From Terriglobia bacterium (GTDB taxonomy: Bacteria; Acidobacteriota; Terriglobia; Terriglobales; Acidobacteriaceae): a stretch of 64,000 nt of DNA. The notes under the pieces were generated by a model. That model had not been told where the DNA came from, made no database searches, and was given only the letters and a program-made list of their open reading frames with translations. A program made the translations under genes and the position numbers. The stretch's first letter is position 1, and every line of letters begins with the position of its first letter. This document shows, one piece after another, positions 54,068 through 62,673 of this stretch. Where the stretch lies: the NCBI GenBank assembly GCA_020072645.1, contig JAIQGK010000015.1, forward strand, positions 62,001 through 126,000, given 5' to 3'.

Positions 54068-55774
54068 TTATAGCGACCAGACATTGTCGTAGGCTTCCTT
54101 TGCAAGGAGCTTAGTGCGTTGCGCGATCTCAGGACCACCCCATTGCTTAGCCTTCAGGATAACCGGATCGATCCAAACGTTGGCATTTTTAAGGATATTA
54201 ACCTTCTCGGAGAAACTCTTATTTGCTAATTCATTGTTCAATGCTTGATTCACGAGTATCAGGTTCCCTATCGAAGCAATGTCTTCTTGAGAAAGGCTGG
54301 TGGACTTAGCCGGATTCTCTGATGCAAGATGCTCAATTGTCGCCTGTTCTGGATCAATGGGAAGCCCTTTGGAGTTCTTTTGGTAAATGTTAGTCAATAT
54401 ATATCTAACCAAATTCTTCTGCTTTGTCATTTGACTTGAATATTTCAACTCCAAGAAGCTGGGTTCAAATTCTGCATACTGAGGCTGCTTGGCGGCTAGC
54501 TTTTTCTTCTGAAACGTCTGCAAGCCCTTCACCTTGGCCTCAAGATTCTTGGCTTGGTATAGCTCACGCGCAGCCAGCGCATACATAAACGAGATTCCAC
54601 CAGAAGATCTCTGGGAAGCAATCGCCGTAAACGTGAAATGGAAATTTTCAATGGCCGACAGAATTGCGCACACGTGTTTCGTCTTTAAAGCTTTATCCTC
54701 GTAGTGCCGCATAACACTGAGGACCAGCGGGAGTTGCTGTTTAATTCGAAATAGGTTCATTGCGCGCAAAGAGTCGCGAATATCACACTCGTCTTTAGCC
54801 CATGTTCTTGAAGACGGCTCATGTATGTATCGATAAATCACGCTTTCTGTTACAAGATCGTCCAAAAAAGAACTTGCGTCTTCTTTTTTTATCCTCTTTC
54901 GTAGTGCCTTAAAAAGCTTCTTCTCAGTGATGTACTCATAACGAGAAAGCCAGAAATGATGAATGAATGTTGAAACACTAAGATCCGCTTGAGACGCTTC
55001 AAAGACATTATGGATTTTGTTCCATTTGTCTTTGGCCAGATCTACTCCAGTATTGGAGGGTTTCAACAATCGGGAGAGATGGCTTTTCACGAGATCTGAG
55101 AGCGTTAGGTCCTTCCCACGCGTATTTAGGGTCTCAAAAATGACATAGGCGTCGTCATCATTCTCTAACGCCGTGAAAATTAGCTTTAGGCTCAAAATCT
55201 TATCTCTGATCTTGGATAGTTCCTCTTGGAGCTTGGCTTTTTTCTTTGTATCGGACAGACTCGGGAGGCTTTTTATCCCAGAGACCAAGCCATTGACATT
55301 GCTTTGAAAATATTCGAAGGCCTGTTTAAGCAACTGTTCTTCAGGTGCTGCATCGACGGGCACACCTGGCTTTCCATCGAATTTCTGTATGTGCTCCTGA
55401 AAGTATGGATAAGAGGTTTCTGTCTGCAGCACAAAGAATCGCTGGTCCGAGATGTCCGTACGCTCGATAAGGCCATGGACACCCTTGGCAAGGTTGGAAA
55501 AACCTTCATTCTGGAACGCATTCCGAAGGGCGCAAAGAAGCAGGGTTATAGTCGTGAGCCGCTGCTGTCCGTCAACCACGCCCATCGCACCTTTGTCGTC
55601 ATACACGACGAAGTTGCCAATGAAATACTGGGCCTCATTCTCTACAACAGCATCGTTCCAGAACTCTTCAATGTTCGTCCGATCCCACGAATAGGGCCTT
55701 TGAAATCTTGGAATCCGGTAAAAAGATTCCTTAAGGAATTGGCCCACTTGCTTGTCTAGGCAGGTTATCTTCAT
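54068..55774 (-). CDS. DUF262-DUF1524 protein, GmrSD-like; candidate defence nuclease
   Basis: The 568-residue product has an N-terminal DUF262 (ParB/Srx-like) domain with YRIPRFQRPYSWD and D68GQQR72 (VVDGQQRLTTITLLL), a helical middle, IFETLNTRGKDLTLSDLVKS, and a C-terminal DUF1524-like HNH part: IEH (H482), IGNLILVNQ (N504) and NELANKSF (N518). Fusions of these two domains form type IV restriction enzymes (GmrSD, SspE, BrxU) that cleave modified phage DNA. All key residues appear present. The gene is AT-richer than its neighbours and stands alone. Defence is an inference. Confidence 0.8.
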   Translation of the reverse strand: MKITCLDKQVGQFLKESFYRIPRFQRPYSWDRTNIEEFWNDAVVENEAQYFIGNFVVYDDKGAMGVVDGQQRLTTITLLLCALRNAFQNEGFSNLAKGVHGLIERTDISDQRFFVLQTETSYPYFQEHIQKFDGKPGVPVDAAPEEQLLKQAFEYFQSNVNGLVSGIKSLPSLSDTKKKAKLQEELSKIRDKILSLKLIFTALENDDDAYVIFETLNTRGKDLTLSDLVKSHLSRLLKPSNTGVDLAKDKWNKIHNVFEASQADLSVSTFIHHFWLSRYEYITEKKLFKALRKRIKKEDASSFLDDLVTESVIYRYIHEPSSRTWAKDECDIRDSLRAMNLFRIKQQLPLVLSVMRHYEDKALKTKHVCAILSAIENFHFTFTAIASQRSSGGISFMYALAARELYQAKNLEAKVKGLQTFQKKKLAAKQPQYAEFEPSFLELKYSSQMTKQKNLVRYILTNIYQKNSKGLPIDPEQATIEHLASENPAKSTSLSQEDIASIGNLILVNQALNNELANKSFSEKVNILKNANVWIDPVILKAKQWGGPEIAQRTKLLAKEAYDNVWSL

Positions 55775-56480
55775 CGCCGAAATACCCTCGGAATAGTCTT
55801 GGTTGGCATAGCGAATCAGCGCATTCAGCTTAGAAAGCAGCCACGAATGCTTGTTGATTATAGGCTGCGTTTCTTAAGGCGTGCGAAAGCGTTCTTCTTC
55901 AAAATTTATCAGGCCGAGCAACCAGATCAATTGTCATCTTTCGCACTTGATTCGCTTTATGGATGCCATTATACTCTGGCAGCGCCTCAGGGTGCGAGCA
56001 ATCCAATATCTTTGAAAATTAAGCAAATAGCAGCTAGCAATCAGCAATTTAGCCAATCAAGACCAAAGCAAAGAATTGCGACCCACTGCCGACTCTTGGG
56101 TGGATTGGGTGACCTTGGGTGAAATTGGGTGGAAGCCGGGGGGCAGGGGTGGGGTACGCGCGTCATCGGAAAAACAAACCTGAACCACAAAGGACACGAA
56201 GGAACACAAAGGATGGGGGTCATCCCCGGGGTTGAATTGTGTAAGCCCTTTGGAATCCTAGTCGGGGCAGAGGGGGGAGGGGGGAATCGCCGACATCGCC
56301 GTGATCGCACGACATCGTCGAAATCGGAAAACCAACCCCTTACCACGAAGGCACGCAGGATCCAGATAGAAATCACCGCCGAGGGCGGCGGTGCCACATG
56401 GGTTTCGGCAATTACCACAGCACTGATCGCCCTAGAAATCACGGGCCAAGAGCTAAAAGCCACTAGCCAGCGGCTAGAAG
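55775..56480. other. Gene-free region containing composite repeat copy B
   Basis: The first 200 bases (55775-55975) show nothing recognisable. The rest is the inverted composite element. No coding frame with a ribosome site was recognised. Confidence 0.6.
55975..56480 (-). repeat. Composite intergenic repeat element, copy B (inverted)
   Basis: Reading the minus strand from 56480 down, the order repeats that of copy A: GCGATG-rich units (about 56286-56328), the core 56225-56261, a GC-rich part, ACCCA/ACCCAA repeats (56100-56132) and a GCTAGC-rich stretch (about 56031-56040). The core is 36 of 37 identical to 5716-5752. Other parts share order but not exact sequence. The element ends within the stop codon of the gene at 56481. 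Confidence 0.7.
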
Positions 56481-57746
56481 CTATTTTTCCTCTTCCGTCC
56501 TTGTCAGGTTGACTGACTGCGCCATATAGCGCGTGCCTTCAAACGTTGCGCGGACCAGGACATCGCGGCCAACGCCGAGCTCGCTTCTGTTGGCAACAGC
56601 CGACGGACCGAAGTGAATTTCGTAATTCTTGTCGTCAGTTGTGTTCTGCACCGCCAGAAGGCCGCGATGGAGATCAAGGTAGGTGACTTTGCCGGCAAAA
56701 GTGAAGCTTGATCCGGGCACGGCGATGATGCTGATTTCGCGCGCCAGGCCGCGGTTGGGGCTGGATGCGGCAAAGCGCACGTGCACCAGCGTTCCGGGCT
56801 TTACGTCCTTAAAGGCCGCTGGGGTCTGGCCGTTGCTGATGCGGGTTTCCGGATCGACGGCGAAGCGCACCGGCACGGAATTGAGCGTGTCTCGCAAGGT
56901 AAGTTCATTGTGCCTGGTGTCAACGGCGATGATCTGGCCGTCGGCGTCGGCAGGCAGCTCAGCCACGCCCACGCGGATATTGCGGGCAAAAATATCATGG
57001 CGGTTGTTGTCTAGCTGGGTGTCAACGTAAACGCGCTCGCCCTTTTTAAGCGCCAGTTGCGTGGTTTCCGCGCCGTTATGGAAGATGTGCGTGCGCTCGT
57101 CAAAATTGACGGTCCAGTGACCGCCACCAAAAACGTGCACGGTCATCTTGTTGCGCAGGCGGTCAACGCCGCTGATTGTGCCTCCCACCATGGTTGTGGT
57201 TGTGCGCGGCACAGGCGCGGGATCAAGAATGGGATCGTGCCCGTCCGTGACCAGCGCGCCGGACGTGGCGGAGCTATCAAGAATGTCTGTCTTCGGCTGC
57301 GCCTGCGGAATAGGAGTTGGCGTGGCTGCGGGCCGGCTGGTTCCGTTGCTCTTTTGGCCGGCTGACTTTTGATCTGAAGACTTCTGATCGGCTGAGCGTT
57401 GGTCGGCAGTTTTTTGCTCGGCTGACTTCTGGACGGTTGAATCTGTTGAGCCTGCGGAGCCTGTTGAACTTGGGCTGGCGCTGGAGTTGTTCTGGTCCGT
57501 CGCCGCAGGCTGGCTGCTGGCCGGAGCTGCCGTTTGGTTCGCCGGCTTTGGCTGGTCGGCCGTTGCAGGCTGGGCGGGAGCAGGAGCGGTGGCCGCAGGC
57601 TGCGATGGCGTAGTGTTCGGCACGGGCGTTTGCGGCACGCCGGAGCCGGGGTTCGGCGTGGCCGGATTATTCTGTGCCACGGCAGCAAGGCCAACCGTCA
57701 TGAATATAAAAAGGACTGCGAGCGACGTTTTGGGGGAACGATGCAT
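56481..57746 (-). CDS. Secreted DUF5666-type OB-fold protein
   Basis: The 421-residue product has a signal peptide (1-25), a long low-complexity linker rich in Pro, Gln, Ala and Ser (about 26-150). That linker includes repeats of the kind AEQKTADQRSADQKSSDQKS. Three related beta-barrel modules follow (about 180-421), each with a strand pattern like GTISGVDRLRNKMTVHV, GQIIAVDTRHNELTLRD, and FAGKVTYLDLHRGLLAV. DUF5666 modules are secreted binding domains of unknown ligand. Probably anchored or free in the periplasm. Confidence 0.75.
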   Translation of the reverse strand: MHRSPKTSLAVLFIFMTVGLAAVAQNNPATPNPGSGVPQTPVPNTTPSQPAATAPAPAQPATADQPKPANQTAAPASSQPAATDQNNSSASPSSTGSAGSTDSTVQKSAEQKTADQRSADQKSSDQKSAGQKSNGTSRPAATPTPIPQAQPKTDILDSSATSGALVTDGHDPILDPAPVPRTTTTMVGGTISGVDRLRNKMTVHVFGGGHWTVNFDERTHIFHNGAETTQLALKKGERVYVDTQLDNNRHDIFARNIRVGVAELPADADGQIIAVDTRHNELTLRDTLNSVPVRFAVDPETRISNGQTPAAFKDVKPGTLVHVRFAASSPNRGLAREISIIAVPGSSFTFAGKVTYLDLHRGLLAVQNTTDDKNYEIHFGPSAVANRSELGVGRDVLVRATFEGTRYMAQSVNLTRTEEEK

Positions 57747-58080
57747 AGAGTTCTAAGAGACTCCGGAGCTTAAGGTTCTAAACAATAAAGCTCTGAACAC
57801 TCCCTTGGATGCAAAGAGCAGCAGCTCAGATGGCAGCCCAGCGTAAATAGGTAGTGGGGCAGTTTTTGGATTTCTTTGACTATTTTCGTTTGGCAGCCTA
57901 CGACACTATTCATCGCTAACGCGATGAACGTCTGCCCAACCTGAGAGAGGGTTTCGCCATCCAACTGACAAGCAGAGCTACTGCCCTGCGGCCCCCGGTG
58001 TGCGAAATTACGCTGTGCGAAAGAACGGTGTGAGAAATAACACGCCAGAGGGCCAGGGCTTACGAGGATTTGAAAAACTC
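57747..58080. other. Intergenic region with GTG-rich tandem repeat
   Basis: At 57998-58043 a roughly 15-base unit (GTGCGAAATTACGCT, GTGCGAAAGAACGGT, GTGAGAAATAACACG) occurs three times; the frame runs into the TPR gene but is unlikely to be its true start. A weak promoter-like pair is TTGACT (57876-57881) and TACGAC (57899-57904). Confidence 0.4.
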
Positions 58081-59460
58081 ATGCGTTCCCCATTCTCCAG
58101 TGTTCCAGCGCCTTCAGTTCTAGCTTTGTCTCTTGGTTTATGTCTGGGTTTGCCTATGATGTCCGGCGGAGTTGCCGCCCAGGCCCAGCAGGTGCGTATC
58201 CCGCTGCCCAAGAAAAGCAAGTTCACCCCGGTACAGCAGTTGAATCGCGATGGCGTGGCGGCACTCAAGAAGCATGACATCAGCAAAGCCAAGCGCCTCT
58301 TTTATAAAGCGTACCTGATTGACCCGAACGATCCGTTCACGCTGAATAACCTGGGCTATGTCTCTGAACTGGAAGGCAGCCTGGAACGCGCGCAACGTTA
58401 TTACGATCAGGCCAAGGCCAACACGTCTGAGGCCGTGATTGACCGGTCGACCAATCAGGAGGCCCAGGGCAAGACCGTGGCCAGCGTTGCCGGACATACC
58501 GCTGAAGGCCCGATGAAAGTGAATGAACTGAACAGCGAAGCGCTGGGATTGCTGAATCGCGATCGCGCGCCGGAAGCTGACGTGGTGCTGCAATCGGCGC
58601 TGAAGCTTGATCCCAAAAATCCCTTCACGCTGAACAATATGGGATTTGCCAAGGAAAAAGAGGGTGAACTGGAATCGGCAATACGATATTACGATAGCTC
58701 CGCCGCCACCGGATCACGCGAACCAATTGTGATTGCCTTTAACAAGAGCTGGCGTGGCAAACCGATCAGTGAAGTGGCGCAGCAAAACGCGGACAAGAGC
58801 CGCAAGGAGCTGAACAAGGCGCAGGACATGCAAGACCGCGTGGCACGGCTGAATCTGCGCGGCGTTTCCGCGATGAACAGGAATGACCGCAAGGCGGCGC
58901 GTGACAGTTTTGAGCAGGCCTACAAGATGGACCCAAAAAATTCTTTTGCGCTGAACAATATGGGCTACCTGGCTGAACTGGAAGGCGACACGGAGACGGC
59001 GCAATCGTTTTATCAGCAGGCGCAACGCGCGGAACGCGCAAGGCAGAAAGTAATGGTCTCAACCCGGCCTGAAGTGGAAGGACAGAGCGTGGGCCACGTG
59101 GCGGAAGAAAGCACAACGTTGGTGGAATCAAGCTTTGAGGCGAAGGCGGAAGCCAGACGCCGCAGCGGCGCGGCTCCGGCTCTAAGAACGCGCGACAATC
59201 GAATTATCATTGAACCGAAAACTCCGCCGCCCACCACCAACACTACGCCTCCGGAATTTCGCAATCCTGCACAAGGAGAAGAAGAGCCAGCGGTTGCGGC
59301 GCCGCAGTCTGATCAACCACAGCAAAATCGGCCTCCGCAAAATAATAGTGAGCCGCAGTTAAAGACGCGTCCGACGCAGCAGCCTGCAAATACTCAGCCT
59401 CCGGCGAACTCACAACAGCAGAATGCGCCGCCATCGAATAACCAACCGCCCCAGGATTAG
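58081..59460 (+). CDS. Secreted TPR protein with threefold internal repeat
   Basis: The 459-residue product has a signal peptide (about 8-34, ending VAAQAQ). Three roughly 100-residue repeats follow, each with two TPR-like helix pairs (NPFTLNNLGYV..., DPKNPFTLNNMGFAKEK, DPKNSFALNNMGYLAEL) and a shared VA-rich end (GKTVASVAG, GKPISEVAQ, GQSVGHVAE). The last 120 residues are a Pro/Gln/Asn tail. The start is ATG 58081; upstream frame is repeat DNA. It is probably an envelope protein-protein scaffold. Confidence 0.8.
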   Translation: MRSPFSSVPAPSVLALSLGLCLGLPMMSGGVAAQAQQVRIPLPKKSKFTPVQQLNRDGVAALKKHDISKAKRLFYKAYLIDPNDPFTLNNLGYVSELEGSLERAQRYYDQAKANTSEAVIDRSTNQEAQGKTVASVAGHTAEGPMKVNELNSEALGLLNRDRAPEADVVLQSALKLDPKNPFTLNNMGFAKEKEGELESAIRYYDSSAATGSREPIVIAFNKSWRGKPISEVAQQNADKSRKELNKAQDMQDRVARLNLRGVSAMNRNDRKAARDSFEQAYKMDPKNSFALNNMGYLAELEGDTETAQSFYQQAQRAERARQKVMVSTRPEVEGQSVGHVAEESTTLVESSFEAKAEARRRSGAAPALRTRDNRIIIEPKTPPPTTNTTPPEFRNPAQGEEEPAVAAPQSDQPQQNRPPQNNSEPQLKTRPTQQPANTQPPANSQQQNAPPSNNQPPQD

Positions 59461-59510
59461 CTTAGGCTGGAGCAGAGGCAGCAACGGTCCTTAGATTTAA
59501 CGATCGTGTA

Positions 59511-59558
59511 GTTTAGAGATCTTTTGATTTAAAGATCTTTGGATTTAAAGATCTTTGA
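59511..59558. repeat. Tandem AAAGATCTTT-type repeat
   Basis: Three copies of a 15-16 base unit (TTTAGAGATCTTTTGA, TTTAAAGATCTTTGGA, TTTAAAGATCTTTGA), each centred on an AAAGATCTTT-like palindrome. It lies between the TPR and thiD gene ends. Confidence 0.7.
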
Positions 59559-59594
59559 CATCCGAATAAGCAAACAGCAAGCATGAAGCTTGAG

Positions 59595-60380
59595 CTAGAC
59601 CACGGGACCGCTTCCCTTGCCTACGGAGAGCGCTTTGCGCATAGAGCTTTCCACGTAATGCTTGGCTGCTCTCGCGGCTGTGAGCAGGTCATTGCCCTTT
59701 GCCAGGGAGCACGCCAGCGCCGATGAAAAAGCGCAGCCCGTTCCGTGCGTTGAGTTGCCGGAAATTTTAGCGCCTTCAAGCACAGTAGAGCGACGGTCCT
59801 CCCTGCTCACCAAGTCGTGCGGCGGATCAAGATGTCCGCCGGTGATAATTACGTTTCGCACGCCCATCTCATGCAGTCGTTGAGCGGCAAGTTGCATTTG
59901 GTCCATGGTACTCACGGCAAGGCCGGTAAGCGTGGCGGCTTCATCCACATTAGGTGTGATAACGGCCACTTGCCCCAGTATCCGCTCCTTCATTACCTGC
60001 AAGCCTTCGCGGGTGATCAGTTCAGCGCCGGAACTTGAGTGGATAATAGGATCAAGCACAACGTGCCGCAGATAATAGCGTTTTAGAAAACCCGCAACAC
60101 ACTTTGCCGCTTCCGCCGAGCCCAGCATGCCAATTTTTACCGCGGCAATTTGCATATCATCCATGAGGTGTTCCAGCGTTTCCGTGATGATTCTGCCTTC
60201 AACGGGATCAATGCGCTTTACGCCGCGCGTGGATTGCACAGTAAGAGCCGTAATGCACGTAACGCCATAACACCCATTTGCGGCCATGGTTTTCACATCC
60301 GCCGTGACTCCCGCGCCCGACGAAGGATCATGGCCGGCAATTGAAAGCACCACCGGAAGTTGAGCCCTTTTGTGCAGCAT
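59595..60380 (-). CDS. thiD: Hydroxymethylpyrimidine/phosphomethylpyrimidine kinase
   Basis: Phosphorylates HMP and HMP-P in thiamine synthesis. The 261-residue product begins LPVVLSIAGHDPSSGAGVTA, and has DPIIHSSSGAELI and the anion-hole STHGTGCAFSSALAC near the C-terminus. All three are hallmarks of ThiD ribokinase-like enzymes. The start is ATG 60380 (MLHKRAQLPVV); an upstream frame runs to 60512 without signal. It is divergent from the RNA methyltransferase gene and has no thiamine partner nearby. No TPP riboswitch was recognised. Confidence 0.92.
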   Translation of the reverse strand: MLHKRAQLPVVLSIAGHDPSSGAGVTADVKTMAANGCYGVTCITALTVQSTRGVKRIDPVEGRIITETLEHLMDDMQIAAVKIGMLGSAEAAKCVAGFLKRYYLRHVVLDPIIHSSSGAELITREGLQVMKERILGQVAVITPNVDEAATLTGLAVSTMDQMQLAAQRLHEMGVRNVIITGGHLDPPHDLVSREDRRSTVLEGAKISGNSTHGTGCAFSSALACSLAKGNDLLTAARAAKHYVESSMRKALSVGKGSGPVV

Positions 60381-60568
60381 GAAGTAATGAACCGCTGTTC
60401 GTCTCCGCAGATATTTTAATGGCCATGGTGGCAAACACAAACATGGTGTTGGAACTTTTCGCTCGACAGAACATGACGAGATAAGTTTCAGAACGGGAAA
60501 TGTAGCCGCCACTTGTGCGCAATTCCGATTGCTGCAACACTAGAAGCTGGCAATCATTCTCCTCTTTG

Positions 60569-61294
60569 ATGATTATCTTTGGCATTCATGCTGTAGAAGA
60601 AGCTTTGCAAGCGCGGCAGCGCGCATTCGACTATGTGGCCGTGGCGCCGGGACGCGGCGATGCGCGCATCCAGAAAATCGCACAACTCTGCCGCAGCGCT
60701 GGGGTTCCACTGCGTACCATGCCGCGCGAACAACTCACGCGACTGGCTCGCGCCGCGAATCACCAGGGCGTTGTCGCGGTCACCGCGGAAAAGCAATACA
60801 ACGACGTTGACGACATTCTGGCCGGCAAGCGTGGCACGCACAGTTTTGTTCTACTGCTGGATGGCATTGAAGATCCGCATAACCTTGGCGCGATTATTCG
60901 CACCGCGGAAGGCGCAGGCGCTGACGGAATCATTATCCCAGAGCGACGCGCCGCCGGCGTTACGGGAACGGTGGTCAAGGCTTCCGCCGGAGCGTCAGAG
61001 TATCTGCCGATTGCCCGCGTTACCAATGCGGGACGCGCGCTGGAAGAATTGAAGTCGCGCAATATATGGACTGTTGGCTTGGACGAGCGCGGCGACAAAC
61101 TCTATGACCAGATCGATTACAAAATGGATTGCGCGCTGGTGCTGGGAGCGGAAGGCCACGGATTGCATGAACAGATTCGCAAGAAATGCGACTTTCTAGT
61201 AAAGATTCCGATGGCGGGAAAAGTGCCGTCACTGAATGTGTCTGTAGCAGCTGCAATCGTCATGTATGAAGTGGCGCGGCAGCGGCGCAAGTGA
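60569..61294 (+). CDS. rlmB: TrmH-family (SpoU) 2'-O-ribose RNA methyltransferase, RlmB-like
   Basis: The 241-residue product starts MIIFGIHAVEEALQ, the substrate-binding N-domain of RlmB-type enzymes, and then has the SPOUT knot motifs: LDGIEDPHNLGAIIRTAE, LVLGAEGHGL and IPMAGKVPSLNVSVAAAIVMYEV. These mark 2'-O-ribose methylation of 23S rRNA G2251 (RlmB) or a close relative. The start is ATG 60569; an upstream frame of 18 codons is unlikely. It is divergent from thiD. Confidence 0.88.
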   Translation: MIIFGIHAVEEALQARQRAFDYVAVAPGRGDARIQKIAQLCRSAGVPLRTMPREQLTRLARAANHQGVVAVTAEKQYNDVDDILAGKRGTHSFVLLLDGIEDPHNLGAIIRTAEGAGADGIIIPERRAAGVTGTVVKASAGASEYLPIARVTNAGRALEELKSRNIWTVGLDERGDKLYDQIDYKMDCALVLGAEGHGLHEQIRKKCDFLVKIPMAGKVPSLNVSVAAAIVMYEVARQRRK

Positions 61295-61318
61295 TTACCG
61301 CTTATATTTGCGAACATC

Positions 61319-61954
61319 TCATGGCTTCGCGGCTGGCCGCTTCTTCGCCTTGAGCACTACCGCCAAATCGCCGTTCCGAGTATTCGTGAAGCGCAGCTTG
61401 ATTCGTCCTTCTTCATCCAGCGTGATCACCGCAGGCGTGTTCACTTCAGTCAACATCCATCCGGCTGGAAGCGTTACATAATTCAGCGGACGCCCCAGCG
61501 TTCGCGTCCAGGTCAGCTCTCCGTCTTTTACGACATAGCCAACCGGATCGGTGTATGTTTCCTGTACGCGCACGCGCGTGGACTGGCCTTCGCCCACTGG
61601 ATGTTCAAGGTCGCCCTGCACCGCCACAGAATCCGGCTCAACCGGCTCCGGATAATAGCCCAGTGCGTTTACGTCCTTGCCCGCGACGGTTGAAGTCTTC
61701 AGCGGCTTGCCCGTATCCAGATCGGTCATCTTCGCATCCGGCGCAACCACGCTTCCCTTGCGAACAAAGCTGTGAACGGATTTTTGCCCAACTCGCGTGA
61801 CGGTGAAGTCATGCGAGATGCGGAACTGATGGGTTGAAGGCTCAAGCAGCCAGTAGCTGATCTCGCGGTCCTGCTGAGCGCGATGAAAAGATTCGTCCTG
61901 CGCCAGCATTACAGCGGCCATCGATAGAAAGCACGCTAAAATGATTCTTCTCAT
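61319..61954 (-). CDS. Secreted protein, paralog of the following gene (second in pair)
   Basis: The 211-residue product has a signal peptide (1-18, ending MLAQ) and the same domain as its neighbour: WLLEPSTHQFRISHDFTVTR, GKDVNALGYYPEPVEPDS, TRVRVQETYTDPVGYVV, PLNYVTLPAGWMLTEVNTPA, RIKLRFTNTRNGDLAVVLKA. No enzyme motif is visible. It overlaps the previous gene by four bases (ATGA). Function unknown. Confidence 0.65.
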   Translation of the reverse strand: MRRIILACFLSMAAVMLAQDESFHRAQQDREISYWLLEPSTHQFRISHDFTVTRVGQKSVHSFVRKGSVVAPDAKMTDLDTGKPLKTSTVAGKDVNALGYYPEPVEPDSVAVQGDLEHPVGEGQSTRVRVQETYTDPVGYVVKDGELTWTRTLGRPLNYVTLPAGWMLTEVNTPAVITLDEEGRIKLRFTNTRNGDLAVVLKAKKRPAAKP

Positions 61955-62544
61955 GGCAGCCTCCGCGCGACAATCTTCACCGGAAGCTGATCGTCACGGT
62001 CGTTTAGGAAGCTGACGCGGATTCGTCCATCCGCATCGGTTGAAACAATTCCCGGCGACGCGCACTCCACCAACTCCCAGCCTTTGGGCAGCAACACTAC
62101 ATTGCGCTTGATGCCAAGCGGTCGAACAAAAATTAGTTTGCCGTCGCTCAGCGAGTAGGAAGGCGCATCCGTGTAAGTTTTGAAGATGCGTATCCGAGTT
62201 TCCCCGCCTTTTGGCACCGGCCCCGGTAAATGTACTTTGATGAATTCTGCTTTGTCCGACGTATCAGATGGAATAAGTCCCGTGGCCTTTGCGTCTTTGC
62301 CGTTCACCGTTTCAAACTTCAATTCCTTGCCGCTGCTGCGCTCGATCACGCGCTCTTTCGTCGCAACGGAGCCAGGACGTATGGGATTGAAGAAGAATTG
62401 CGCGCCTTCGCGCGTTGTGGTTACGTCGTAAGTTATCGCGAACTGATGTGTTTCCGGCTGCTGCAATTCATACAAGGTAAACTCATCGGCAGCGAGCAGT
62501 GGCACACTGAGCAGGCAGAGCATGAATGCGATCTTTGGCAACAT
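61951..62544 (-). CDS. Secreted protein, paralog of the preceding gene (first in pair)
   Basis: The 197-residue product has a signal peptide (1-18) and aligns with its neighbour throughout: YELQQPETHQFAITYDVTTT, TRIRIFKTYTDAPSYSLSDG, NVVLLPKGWELVECASPGI, RIRVSFLNDRDDQLPVKIVA. Two translationally coupled copies suggest a heterodimer or a pair with different ligands. Function unknown. Confidence 0.65.
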   Translation of the reverse strand: MLPKIAFMLCLLSVPLLAADEFTLYELQQPETHQFAITYDVTTTREGAQFFFNPIRPGSVATKERVIERSSGKELKFETVNGKDAKATGLIPSDTSDKAEFIKVHLPGPVPKGGETRIRIFKTYTDAPSYSLSDGKLIFVRPLGIKRNVVLLPKGWELVECASPGIVSTDADGRIRVSFLNDRDDQLPVKIVARRLP

Positions 62545-62673
62545 AGCGGGCGGAGTTTATCACATCGGCCGCCGAAAATGTCGGCGCGATTGCATATTGC
62601 AATGCCCGGAGGCGCGACCAGAACAGTTATTACAAATCTGCAATGTCATCCTTCTGCATATAATTGGAGACGA

